Below are positions 32,640 to 44,600 of a DNA stretch of 64,000 bases, piece by piece. Origin of the DNA: Isoetes taiwanensis (lineage: Eukaryota; Streptophyta; Lycopodiopsida; Isoetales; Isoetaceae). The first letter of the stretch is position 1, and the number at the start of each line of letters is the position of its first letter. The position numbers and the translations under genes were made by a program. The DNA lies in the NCBI GenBank assembly GCA_021234155.1, contig JAJEKV010000022.1, forward strand, positions 4,611,852 through 4,675,851. The letters are read 5' to 3'. Under the pieces are notes generated by a model. That model did not search any database and was not told where the DNA came from. It saw only the letters and a list, made by a program, of their open reading frames with translations.

Positions 32640-32960
32640 TTAGTTATATGAGAGCACATTGTCAAGCCAGAGTTTCAGATGGATAGACTTTAGGGCAACC
32701 TTCTCGTGCTAATGTATGGTACATGTGGTGCTTTACTTGATCCATGAGCTTTACTTGATCCAACAAGGGTAGGTAAAAGAAGCTCTTGAAGTATTTAGAA
32801 CAAATACCTGCTCTCTGAAAAAAATCTAGTGTATGGACATGTATGGTTGCAGCTTTTGTTAATCAAGGTCCTTCTAAAATGCAATGCAAATGTTTCAAGA
32901 AATGCGGGAAAGCATCGGTTTCTATGATTGCAGCAAATGTCAACAATTAATCTCGTTTCA
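32640..32960 (+). pseudogene. PLS-type PPR fragment captured in the CACTA element
   Basis: Plus-strand remnants AHCQARVSDG, GNLLVLMYGTCGALLD (32,690-32,740), a gap, then WTCMVAAFVNQGPSK and NAMQMFQEMRESIGFY (32,835-32,920). The LLVLMYGTCG and TMVAAFVNQG patterns are those of a PLS-class PPR, different in class and strand from the fragment at 31.4-32.3 kb. The element has therefore picked up at least two separate PPR pieces, or one rearranged locus. Confidence 0.55.
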
Positions 32961-35900
32961 TGAATACATGGTTTTAGCTTATGAACTCAAAGAAGCCCTC
33001 CAATTTTCTTGCAATTATGCTTCTTGAAAGTTCCATAATTGCTGCACATTTTCGTTAAGGCTTCTTACAGGTTAACATATAACAGTGTTCCTTCTGCTTG
33101 TAGACATAATGGTCTTATGAATGAGGGATGTCACTGCTTCCTTTCCATGAGTGGATATTACTTGATCGTGCCATAATTGGAGCATTATAACTGTAGTTTG
33201 ACCTTCTTGGGATTATAGGAATTGTCCCAGGATAATGCTGCACCATATGTTGTGACCTATGTCGTGAGACTTCCACCCACCCAGTATTTATAATGTCTTC
33301 TTTGTCTTTCTTCCGGTGTTGTTTCAAGTCTCCATGGATATATTCAGCAAGTAGTTGTTTCCTATATGTGTTAATCCTTCTGACTTTTGCCACAGTTTGA
33401 CATTGTATAAGAAACAAAAAAAAGCATATCTGCGGCTTAAAGGCATTTGCAGAGACTTAACTTGGCTTAATTTATCATTCATTTTGATCTGACTTCCTAA
33501 GCTGTGCTCTTATTCAAGGCTTTGATTTTCCAACTCCGCATAGTGAATAGTGCAGTTTCAATTCATATCTTTATCCAGCAATAATTGATGGTGCAACAGA
33601 TCCGATTTTGCAAAGGTGGCTACGGTGTCCTCATGAATCTTCAGCCATAGGCATCACAATGCCTTAAGCTCCAACAACCAGACGCCAACTTTAAAAAACA
33701 GAAGAATCAGCTCAAATACATGGCCATGCCAACAAAAAGAGCATGCTCCCTCGGTTATGGCTTCTCCAAAAACAAAAACAAAAAAAACAGAGGGTTAAGG
33801 AAATCGAAGCTCCATGGTCATTGGCCTCACCACCTATCTTGCCCAATGAAGATAAGATAAGATAAACCTCTTAACGTCCATTGGAACCCAATTGGGTTAT
33901 GGGACCTATACAGCAGGAGGGGCGTAAGCCCAAACACCCAAACAAAGAAAGATCCGGGACAGAGCCCCATCAGAAAATCAAATGGGCCGAAGCCCCATCA
34001 CCAAACATTGCAAACGAAGACGATTGAACAAAAAAACCACAAAAAATTAACTAACTCAAATAACAACCAAATACACAGAACACACAAAGTTAAAAGGAGT
34101 AAAGCCAAAGACGATTGAACAAGAAACCACAAGAATTAACCACTGACCATATAATCCTTGGTGTAAAACGACAACCAAATAGACAGGACACACAAAGTTA
34201 AAAGGAACAGAGCCAAGGAAGAAAGAGGCTGCTCGTCGCTAAACAACCGACCCTTATGTAAATTCAGAAGCAAATGAGCAAGCAACCCAAAATCAAAAGA
34301 AAGAAATCGTTCTCCTTAGCAACCCAAAATTAAAAGAAAGAAATGGTTCTCCATAGTTGGCAAGATAGCCAGCTGTAGTTGTGTCCAGGAACCTGCCACA
34401 TTGGATTCTATTCCAAGACCACTCACTCACTCGAAAACAGGAGGACAAAAAAACCACCAAAACAAGAAAGCAGTAATACCTTTGAAACACAAAAGGAAAA
34501 ATTAATTATGGACATCTTATAACAAACAAGTTAACAAGTCTGATCTTGCCAAAGTAAGGCTGGTAAATAGAAAACAGCTGGGGAAAAAAACTCCAAATGC
34601 TGGAAATGTGTAAGAATATAACCTGCCAGATAAAATGGTGCACGAAATGGCATCAGAGATCCGTCGTGATAAGCTTCGTATTAAGATCATATTCTCGCTT
34701 TCAAATGTGTCTTTTCTTTTCATTCAGGCTATGTCCACTGGCCCACATCACAAGGCAATATGTCAAATCTTAAAATTTTGGCATTTATTTGAGCAACTAC
34801 AGAATTATCATAATCCCTGCTATTCAAAAGAATAACAAGTTCCGACAAAGGCTTAAAAGCCATTGTTTCTAACTTTATTTTCTATATCTAATACCTTGCA
34901 TGTTCTTCATACGTCTGCTGCACACTAAGAAATGCCCTGCTTTTCAAATAGCAAAGGCAGATTGGCCGCTAAGCTATGGTATTGCATTCTAGGCTAGAAA
35001 AATATCCAAACTACTCATTGAATATTATTTCTTTTTTCTTTGTAGCATGTTAACTAGGATTTAGTGACAGTGTCATTTCATGGCATTTGTGCAGGTTTTA
35101 GTTATTGAGGATGTGGCTGGAGCAAGAACTTTTAAGGCCACTAACAAGATCCTTGCAGAACACCTTGCAGGATTTGTTCTACATCCTTGCAGAACACCTT
35201 GCAGAACACCATTGACCCTACCTATCAATTCCACGCACCCATGGCTAATATCAGGCATCCCTAACCCCTTTCACAATTTGGTAATTCTATCTTAGGACTG
35301 TATATCTTACGTGGCCTTTCATAGTTTTTAGCTTGATCTTGCCTAGCCACAACCCCTGGCGTGCTTTTTTGCTAGTTTTTTTTTTTTTTTAATAAATCAT
35401 AACAATTGATCCAAAAGCCTGTTTTGAATGAAATTTGTTGCATTGGAAAGCTCTCTTATAGATCTCTTCCATGGTGTATAATTGACTCAAGTTTGATTAA
35501 GTTATATGGTTGAAAAACATAGCCTTTTGGCTAGCTTTAGTTATGGTTTGTTTGGTGTAACCTCCATTTGAAAACCTCTCTGCATTAGTTACTTGGTAAT
35601 TAACCTTTTGGTTTTGTGAACCCTATGGATAAATGTAGGTTCTATAAAAGGTAATAATTATGATGGTTGAATCAATACAAGAGTTGACCACTAGCATTCT
35701 AAACCTTCCTCCCATTTAATTGCTTTGTAGAAGCTTTGTTTGGAAGTCACTATGTTGAAGTTTGGAAGACCCCTTGTCATGGTATCTCAAATTTTAGCAT
35801 TTTCCATTTCCTATTCATTCTTGAACTTGCCCCTACATGCCATAATCCCCTAGCCAGTATTTCCATCCCTACACCCATACCATATTTTTTATCCCATGTT

Positions 35901-38489
35901 CACCATTTTGCCATGAATCCAATCCTTGAATACTTTTGCCAAACCATTTTCTTAATTTCCTATGCATAACCCTTAGAATTATTCCCCTTGCCATATTCTT
36001 TTTTTATCTCCATGCTTTCATTACCATTTTATACCCTTGTGCCATGCCCCCTACTTTAAATATTTTTGCATGGTCGCACGTTGCATTTGTGGCTCAAGGG
36101 CTTCCCTAGAAAAATCTATAAGTTCATTTTTCGTGGTTAAAAACCTTGGGTAGGTGACTTCACTCGAATTTGCCTTGCACCAAATTGTTTCCCATGGTCG
36201 TATTGGGTTATTTTAACTCCTCCAGACCATGGTCGAAGACGTCTAAATACCTTAACAAGTTTAACTGACAAAAAATACAAAGACAAATAGTCTTGAATAC
36301 ATGCCTTCAATAATAATTAACTTTTAATCCCTTTAACCACCGGGGAAGGGGCTTAGATTCAAACCAAATTACCCCCTTCCTTTTCCCCGGTTGTTTGACT
36401 ATGGCACCAACAGAGATTTGTCTTTGAAGCTTTGGAGAATTCTGCGAACAAACGTGAAGTTGGAGAATTTCTTTGCGAACAAACGACATTTTTTTGCACT
36501 TGTTTGCTTTTAAATAGCAAAAGGTATCTAGGTCAATAAACTTGTTATTGCACAAGGTGGTCTCTATTGAGCTCTTAAATGCTGGCTCTTATATGTGCTC
36601 AATTGACTAAGGCATCTATGCAAAAGCAAGTAAAGAAAAAAAAATAAAAAATTAGATGTAAAAGCAATAAGGTGTTTATGGCAAATACCTCGTTATTTGT
36701 ACAAGTTGCAAGAGACATGAACTTGCCTAAAGTTCTTCTTTGGTGGTAAATTGTGGCATTAAAAAATATGATTGCTTGGGTCACTTGGGAAAATGATTCT
36801 TCAAAAATTTATTATAGTGGAATCGCTTGTTCTCAAACGAGCTCCTCCAAAAGTTATTTTTAGTGGATATGCCTTGGTTTTGGATGTGCACAACACCATG
36901 GTTCGAATATTGCTTTGAAACCCTAATTCGTTTTTGCTTCTAATTCGTTTTTGCTTCTAGGGTTTTTGCGGAAGCACAGAAATAGAGCGTATGTTGCCGG
37001 ATTAGGCATGGCCTAAGTAGCCGACCTGATTCATTTTCCGCTCTCGGCTCTGGCCGAAATGATGCTGCCGCCCAATGTATTGGATCACCCTGGTAACAAG
37101 CTAGGTTTTGGCAAAATCTATTTAAAGAAAAATGTTTTCTGTAAGCGACCTTGTTCTCTTAGCTTCTGTGCTTGTGCTCATTTAAATTTTCAGGGCATGA
37201 TCTGATCTGCTTATAGGCAGGACAGAGGCATTCTGTATGAAGCAAAATTTATGTATTCTTAGCCACAAAAGGATCAACTCACCGGCGCAACTCACAGATG
37301 TGGAAGGAGCGTCCATAATCAGATTCTTTATGGCGTTTCAAAATTTCTCATTCAAAAGTTTATCACAATTATTTTTAAAATGTTACAAGATACGCGGATG
37401 CAACAGCAAATGGCAGGTAACTTGAGTTTGGCTAGAATTATTTCTCTGTTGCTATGTTCTATCCTGCTTTTAGGGCAAATGTGTTTTTGTGGGTCATTTG
37501 ATACATAGTGCCATATATTCTGATTCCGAACTTTAGGAATATGGCCTCCTTATAGACACAATGACCCCCAAGAAACACTGACAGATTTTTTAATCCCATG
37601 GCAACTTTAACTTGCTGTTCCTGTAGCTTAGGCTGACCTTATAGCCTATGCTGGTACAACTAATTCGAGTTTATGACTTAAATTGTTTATGCATAAGGCC
37701 AAATATTTTAAACTTTGTTTGCTGAAGCAGTATAAGGACTGTTAGCTGACCTTAAATTAAATTAAATTAAGCAATAACAAAATGGTATTAAAAGCCTTTA
37801 ATAGCCTGTGCAGGCACCAATATCTGCTGCTGAAGCGTGATTTACAGTTTGATGTGTCAGCATTGATCTTCCAAATCTCCACTAATATCTGCATATGCTC
37901 TCCTATTTAATGCTTATTAGGTTTATTTGAGATGGTGATTTGAGTGTTATAGATCTCAAGTATTTAGGCATAAATCACTTTTGTCCTGTCCTGCACTGCA
38001 GATCTGATGTACATATTTTTTCTTCATGGGTCTGCAAGATGTACATGTCTATATCAAAGTTTAAAAGGTAATGGATTGATTTTGTGTTATGGTTGTTTTT
38101 TGCTAGTACTGACTGCACTATAGAATCAGGCAAATTACAGGAGGTGTAAAGACAAGTTATTAGAGGAGGTGCAATTTACGATAGAGTTCAGAAAGTGAGT
38201 GAAGGCCAAAGATTGTAATGTTGGAAGCAGAGGAAGCGCATTGTTAGCATGGCATTGTAAAGATCGTTATTACATGTAACTGTAACTTGTGACTGGATTT
38301 AAATAAAGGAGTTTTTGTTTTACTTATGCTTTTATTTCTTTATAACTTGTAGCCTAAATTCATCTTAGACTTCATCAGCATTACAAGCTGTGTAATTGAA
38401 AATGCAGGCATAGTGCATATCAATAAAAATTTCAATTTGCAAACAAAATGTAAATCCAAACAAAAGGTAAATAGACGAAAACTTTGACA
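32961..38489. other. Inner CACTA, central and right interior
   Basis: No named family recognised. Exon-like pieces flanked by splice-like signals occur at 35,095-35,290 (after GTGCAG; VLVIEDVAGARTFKATNKIL, with a CCTTGCAGAACACC microrepeat) and 37,219-37,420 (after GGCAG, followed by GGTAAC). Long purine- or pyrimidine-rich and AT-rich stretches fill the rest. It reads like intron-containing host gene sequence. Confidence 0.4.
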
Positions 38490-38817
38490 AAACTGGTAAA
38501 AAAAATTTTGACGAATTTTTTGACTATTTTTTTGACGATTTTTTCGACATTTTTTCTGACGATTTTTTTGACCTTCTTTCTGACGATTTTTCTGACGATT
38601 TTTTTGACGATTTTTCTGACGTTAATTGTGACGAACCTTGACGATTTTTCTGACGCTTAATCGTCAGAAAGCTGACGATTTTTCAGACGATTTTTCTGAC
38701 GCAAAAATCGTCAGGTAAAAATCGCCAGATAAATCGTCGACGGTAAGTCCAAGCGGTTATGCATTTTGTGAAGACTATCGGCGATTTTTCCGACGCAACA
38801 TGCATTCTCTTGTAGTG
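38490..38817 (-). repeat. Right subterminal and terminal repeats of the inner CACTA
   Basis: About 15 copies of TTTTTCTGACGA / TTTTTTGACGA between 38,495 and 38,710, then inverted copies (AAAATCGTCAGG), then the terminal repeat ending CATTCTCTTGTAGTG at 38,817. It mirrors the left end. Confidence 0.9.
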
Positions 38818-38820
38818 ACT

Positions 38821-39452
38821 TGTGATGAGTCATGGCATCATTCACGATGGAGTTTCAATCAAGTGTTGCCGATCGTGAATCGCCGAGAAGCCACCCGTGA
38901 TTGGGCTGGGAGGTTAAAGACTATAATGGAGGTGGATGTTGGTGGCAATTTTAAGACCTTCATATTCGGCGTCGATTGGTTTGACCTTCAATTAAGGGGC
39001 GGAACCTACAAGAAAGTATGATAGAACAAGTGGATTTTTTCAATGCCAACTCTAGCAAGATGTACCCCGGTAGTGAGACGCTTGTCCTTCCGCATAACCA
39101 GGAGCGGTACACACATACACATATCCACTTCAAAATTTAGACCATCAATATCAATCTCACGCCCAAATTCTTTGACCGATTTTTTTCTTTACCGTCGACA
39201 AGACCCAACATGGTGGTTTATCATACAAATTACACCGAGGGGACGCCCAATATTCCAAGGTGTTGTGCTAGAGGAGTCAATAACGCCTCAAGAGCCCTCT
39301 CGCGATCAAGGCATTCAAACTCACCAAAACGAGCATCAAGAGGTTGGACCACCACTCTCATGCAAAGATCTTACACCGAGCAATTCCACGAAATACGATG
39401 TACTTGTGCATTTTAATACAAATGTTGGCAATGCTAACAATGACGAATTCTA
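38821..39452 (+). pseudogene. CACTA TNP2 gene, C-terminal part (DUF4216-like)
   Basis: Immediately after the ACT duplication the plus strand resumes the outer transposon gene. A segment near 38,925-39,060 reads MEVDVGGNFKTFIFGVDWFD, LQLRGGTYKK and, after a shift, FFNANSSKMYPGSE and VLPHNQEQ. This follows the DUF4216 pattern found C-terminal in TNP2 proteins (a D-G-F-K-VxLFKCxWFD core, then GF..VN, then PFVLASQxxQVFYV). A final open frame (39,043-39,453) ends ...STKYDVLVHFNTNVGNANND and a TAG stop. An AATAAA signal lies near 39,557. Together with 27,340-30,295 it makes one gene cut by the inner element. Confidence 0.65.
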
Positions 39453-40276
39453 GTTAGCACCCTAGAGGAGACGATCATTAAATTCTATATGTCAAATATT
39501 ATGCACATCCTCAAGTAATCCTTCTTATAGGCTATGTCTATTGGTCTTCGTGTGCAATAAAAACCCATTCAATTCAATTCTTTTTTCCCCCCTTTTGGTA
39601 TACATTATATCGGGAGGAATAAAGAACGGTGGAACATGGGCTCAAAGAAGCCACATAGGCTCAAGCATTGCCTCTAGACTAGAACATGCCACCTAGGCTC
39701 AATAGAAGATCAAATATATGCCACATAAAGTAGAGAAAAAAATACAACACATGACGTCACAATGACATGTTGCCACAATGACTGCTCTACATGTAAGGAT
39801 TTGGATTTCAACTCGTCCAAAGAGTCTTCAATGGTATCTTAGTTACTTCCGATTTTCTCTAACCTTAAACCAAAGGCCACCACCAAGTTAACCTCGATCA
39901 TTGCTTAATTTGATGCTATCCACTAGCTTTCATTGTGGATCAACGCCTACCCTTTCAAACAGATAATAATAATGGTATTTTGTAGGGTGAACAAGTCCAA
40001 ATACATAGAGTGAAGCATGAGGAGCCTACAGACGTTGAACGTGTAGGCGTTGCATTTCCCCTTAGGGTCAACATGCCACCTAGGTTCAAACAAGCCTCTT
40101 AGGCTCAAGCATTGTCTAGGCTCAAACATGCCCCAAAGATCAAACATGTACACAACAAAAATAAAAAATAGTTTAAACGACGTCATGAGAATAAAATACG
40201 CCGCGATGCGACGATTGACGCCGCATGCACGCATTAATGACGTTAAAAACTCATTTCTTAGTTGGGTGAACATGAT
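39453..40276. other. Flank between the CACTA gene and the satellite array
   Basis: No gene. It contains a duplicated 130-bp block (listed separately) and, at 40,195-40,245, CGTC/GCATGC-rich words like those at 17.4 and 25.1 kb. Confidence 0.5.
39640..40190 (+). repeat. Direct repeats of about 130 bp, 425 bp apart
   Basis: Copies at about 39,640-39,765 and 40,063-40,190 share TAGGCTCAAGCATTG, ACATGCCACCTAGG, AGATCAAA..ATG and an A-rich end followed by GACGTCA. They are diverged but collinear, as old LTR remnants or a tandem duplication would be. Confidence 0.6.
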
Positions 40277-40835
40277 CGGTCTTCCGCCACGTAACTTGGT
40301 CCCTGGGCAACGCCGACGCTCGAGTCCATTGGGCAGAGCCAAATCGCAGCTTCCAGAGGGGAGGTCGCCCGTCCGGCCCCGTGGCCTTGGGAGAGGAAAT
40401 TCGGCAAGCAGCGGCTTAGGGATTTTAGGTCCTGCTCCGGCGCCACACCCCCACTCCACGCCAAGTCACTTCCAAGCAAGGTCCCGCCTCGACCGACAGA
40501 GAGGGCCTCCAAAACATAAACCCCGTGGGCTGCCGTGTTCTAGAAGGGTTTTGGCGCTTTGGGGGCGGTAGACTTGGTCCATTGCACTTGGGACCCGCCG
40601 AGAAGCCGCAAATGGATTATGGAGCAAGGGAACCGACGGAAAGTGAGTTTGGGCCCCGTCCTCCTCCCCGATGTGGCAAGTAGAAGCCTGGGGGCGCTTT
40701 TGCAAGGGCAAGACATTCATAAATTTGCAATTAATGCATTGTACCTAAAATAAATTCTCGATTTTTTTTTGCCTAGATTCCTAATCCATCTCCAAAGACA
40801 CAGCCCAATTTTCGAAATTTTCTGAGAAGGTCTAG

Positions 40836-41280
40836 GTCAAAGGGTTAGCATTAGAATCAAAGGAGCCCAGTTTGTGGGATCGCCGAAATGGCACCCTTCC
40901 CCAAGTCAAACGAGGCTATACCTTGTCTAAGATCCCCCACAAGAGGGGAGAGTCCTAACCCCAAGAAGATAAATGATCCAAAAAAAGTTCCCAGGCAACT
41001 ACTTCCCGCGAATGAAGATAAATGGGTACAGACGCAAAAGACCACCCTCCCGGTTTGGGGGTTAGATCCCGGTTGCTGGATCCTCCGCTCAGGGGCCCTC
41101 TTCGAAGGCCCAAAAGATTCCAGAATGCCCGGAGAACTTGTCAAACCCCTAAAGCCCCGAGGCATATTAACTTGTAGAAAACGCAATTGTCTTGTCGTTG
41201 CACGGGGAGGCTCCTAATGGCAAATCGACCGCCAAATCGGCCCCGATGTCGAAATCCATCTTAGGGAGCAAATTACAAGG
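40836..41280 (+). repeat. Mixed A/B satellite module (unit 1)
   Basis: A- and B-specific words alternate every 10-40 bp: AGTTTGTGGGATCG (B), CCTTCCCCAAGTCAAACGAGG (A), CTATACCTTGTCTAAGAT (B), CACAAGAGGGGAGAGTCC (A), AATGAAGATAAATGG (B), then A again. Confidence 0.8.
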
Positions 41281-44197
41281 TCGGTTTTGCAAAAGGGAGG
41301 TCGCCTCCACGACAAAATCCCGTTATCCCGCATCCACATCCTAGGCCAATTGACTACGAGATGGAAGTGAGCTTTTGGCGCTTGGAGGTCGGGTGGTCTT
41401 CCCCACGGAACTTGGTCCCCGTGGCAATGTCGACGTTCCGGAGTCCATTGGCGAGCCAAATCGCGATTCCAGAGGGAGGTCAAGTCGTCCGGCCCCTGTG
41501 GCCTTGGGGAGGAAATTCGGGGCAAAGTCCCTTCCGGGGATTTTAGGGTCCTGCGGCTCAAGGCCAACACCCCCACTCCACGCCAAGTCACGCAAGCAAG
41601 GTCCCGCCTGAATTTGAAGGAGAGGGCCTCCAAAACGAAACCCCGTGGGCTGCCGTGTTCTAGAAGGGTTTGGCGCTTTGGGGCCGAGACTTGGTCTCAA
41701 GGCACTTGGGACCTGGCCGAGAAGCCGCAAACCGAGAATTACGGAGCAAGGGGAACCGACGGAGCGAGTTTGGGCCCGTCCCTCCTCCCGATGTGGCAAG
41801 TAGAAGCTCTGGGGCGCTTTGCAAAGGCAAGACATTCATAAATTCGCAATTAATGCATTGTACCTAAAATAAATTTGATTTTTGCCACCGGATTCCTAAT
41901 CCATCTCCAAAGACACGCCCCAATTTTCAAATTTTCTGAGAAGGTCTAGGTCAAAGGGTTAGTGATAGAATCGGCCGGGCAGCCCGCTGGTGTAGCAACC
42001 GAAGCCGCACCCTTCCCAAGTCAAACGAGGCCGGACCTTGCAGGGATCCCTCACAAGAGGGGGAGAGTCCCACCCCAAGAGGCGGATCCAAAAGTTCCCA
42101 GGCAGCCCTTCCCCGGCAGCCGCCTCCTGGGTCGACGCTAATGACCACCTCCCGAGCCCTGCCTCCCCTATCCGACCGCTGATCCTCCGCTCAGGGCCCC
42201 TTCGAAGGCCCAAAAAGATTCCAGATCGGCCCCGAGAACTTGTCAAACCACCGGAGGGGCCCCGAGGTCGGCCTTGTAGAAACCGCATTGTCTTGTCGCT
42301 CGCACCGGGAGGCTCGAATGGCAAATCGACCCCCGCCAAATCGTCCCTGAATGGGCGAAATTACCCTAGGGAGCAAGTTACAAGGTCGGTTTTGCAAAAG
42401 AAAGAAACACTCACGCCCACGACAAGATCCCGCATCCACATCCTAGGCCAATTGACTACGAGTGTGATGGAAGTGAGCTACTTTGGCGCTTCTTGAGGTC
42501 GGGTGGTCTTCCGCCACTTTAACTTGGTCCCTGTGGCAATGTCGACGCTCGAGTCCATTGGCAGAGCCAAATCGCTGATTCCGAGAGGGGAGGTCAAGGT
42601 CGCCTGGCCCATCCGGCCCCCGTGGCCTTGGGGAGGAAATTCGGGGCAAGCAACGGGGATTTTAGGGTCCGTGCTCAAGGCCAACACCCCCACTCCACGC
42701 CAAGTCACGACAAGGTCCCGCCCGACCGACAAGAGAGGGCCTCCAAAACGAAACCCCGTGGGCTGCCAAGTTCTAGAAGGGTTTGGCGCTTTGGGGGGCT
42801 CGAGACTTGGTCTCAGCTGCACTTGGGACCGGCCGAGAAGCCGCAGCCGAGAATACGGAGCAAGGGGAACCGGCCGGAGCGGAGTTTGGGCCTGTCCCCT
42901 CCTCCCGATGTGGCAAGTAGAAGTCTGGGGCTTTTGCAAGTGGCAAGACATTCATAAATTCAAGCAATTAATGCATTGTACGAAAAATAAATTCTGATTT
43001 TTTTGCCACCGATTCCTAATCCATCTCCAAAGACACAACCCAATTTTCAAATTTTCTGAGAAGGTCTAGGTCAAAGGGTTAGCATTAGAACGGCCGGGGC
43101 AGCCCGCTGCCAGGCAACCGAAATGGCACCCTTCCCCAAGTCAAACGAGGCCAGACCTTGCAGATCCCTCACAAGAGGGGAGAGTCCGGACCCCAAGAGG
43201 CGGATCCAAAAGTTCCCGAGGCAGCTAACTCCTAGGCATGAAGCCCCTGGCCAGACGCTAATGACCACCCTCCCCGAGCCTTGTTCCCCTATCCCACCGC
43301 TGATCCTCCGCTCAGGGCCCCTCTTCGAAGGCCCAAAAGATTCCAGATCGGTCCCGAGAACTTGTCAAACCGCTGGGCCCCCGAGGTCTACTTTGTAGAA
43401 ACCGCAGTTGTCTTGTCGTGCGGGCACCGGGAGGCTCCCGAATGGCAAATCGACCCTGCCAAATCGTCCCAGCTGGCTTAAATTACCCTAGGAGCAAGTT
43501 ACAAGGTCGGTTTTGCAAAAGAAAGAAACACTCACGCCCTCCACGACAAAGATCCCCATCCACATCCTAGGCCAATTGACTACGAAAGTGTGATGGAAGT
43601 GAGCTACTTTGGCGCTTCTTGAGGTCGGGTGGTCTTCCTCGCCACTAACTTGGTCCCCGTGGCAATGTCGACGTTTCGAGTCCATTGGCAGAGCCAAATC
43701 GCGATTCCGAGAGGGGAGGTCACCCGTCCGGCCCCTCGTGGCCTTGGGGAGAGGAAATTCGGGCAAGCAAGCTTCGGGGATTTTAGGGTCCGTGGCTCAA
43801 GGCCAACACCCCCCACTCCACGCCAAGTCACGGCGCAAGGTCCCGCCCGGACCGACAAGGAGAGGGCCTCCAAAACGAAACCCCGTGGGCTGCCGTGTTC
43901 TAGAAGGGTTTGCATTTTGGGGCCGAGACTTGGTCTGCTGCACTTGGGACCTCGCCGAGAAGCCGCAGCCGAGAATACGAGCAAGGGGAACCGACGAGCT
44001 GAGTTTGGGCCCCGTCCTCCTCCCGATGTGGCAAGTAGAAGTCGGGGGGCTTTTGCAAAGGGCAAGACATTCATAAATTCGCAATTAATGCATTGTACTA
44101 AAATAAATTCTGATTTTTGCCACCGATTCCTAATCCATCTCCAAAGACACAACCCAATTTTCGAAATTTTCTGAGAAGGTCTAGGGTCAAAGGGTTA

Positions 44198-44600
44198 GCA
44201 TTAGAAAGGAATGGAGTTTGTGGGATCGCTGTACTTGGGGTTGACCTTGGCACCCTTCCCCAAGCTAAACGAGGCCGTAAGATTGCATTGATCCCCACAA
44301 GAAGGGAGAGTCCCTACCCCAATGAGGATCCAAAAGTTTACGAGGCAGCTCATCATAACTACTAGAATGAAGATAAATGACCACCCTCCCCGAGCCCTGC
44401 CCCTATCCTACCGCGGATTTCCGGAGGGGGGCCCCTTTGGTCTGCCGGGTTCTAGAAGGCCCAAAAGATTCCGTTGTGTTTCAAGAACTTGTCAAATCAT
44501 ATGGATAGAGAGAATGCCCTTTGTTCAAACCCGGGACCGCTTCCCTTGTCGCTCGCACATGGATGGCATAATTAATGGCAAATCGAACCCCAAATCGTCC
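44198..44600 (+). repeat. Mixed A/B satellite module (unit 4)
   Basis: Starts with B words (AGGAATGGAGTTTGTGGGAT, GTACTTGGGGTTGACCTTGG), goes to A (CACCCTTCCCCAAG), then mixes GAAGATAAATGA (B) with CCACCCTCCCCGAGCCCTG (A) and ATGGATAGAGAGAATGCCC (B). Confidence 0.8.

Larger units (their letters stand above)
30296..38817. mobile_element. Complete-ended CACTA element nested in a CACTA transposase gene
   Basis: The element begins CACTACAAGAGGATG at 30,296 and ends with the complement of CACTACAAGAGAATG at 38,817, 14 of 15 bases matching. It is flanked on both sides by ACT (30,293-30,295 and 38,818-38,820), the 3-bp target duplication made by CACTA elements. Similarity between the two ends continues inward to GGCGTCGAAAAATCG / TGCGTCGGAAAAATCG. 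Arrays of GACGATTTTT-type subterminal repeats lie inside both ends in opposite orientation. The interior of 8.5 kb shows no TNP2 or TNPA-like coding. It holds PPR fragments on both strands and exon-like pieces, so it is non-autonomous and appears to have captured host sequence. Confidence 0.9.

Noticed and set aside
36895-36915. GGTTCGAAT, like a tRNA B box
   Set aside because: No A box at the right distance and no cloverleaf arms could be formed around it.
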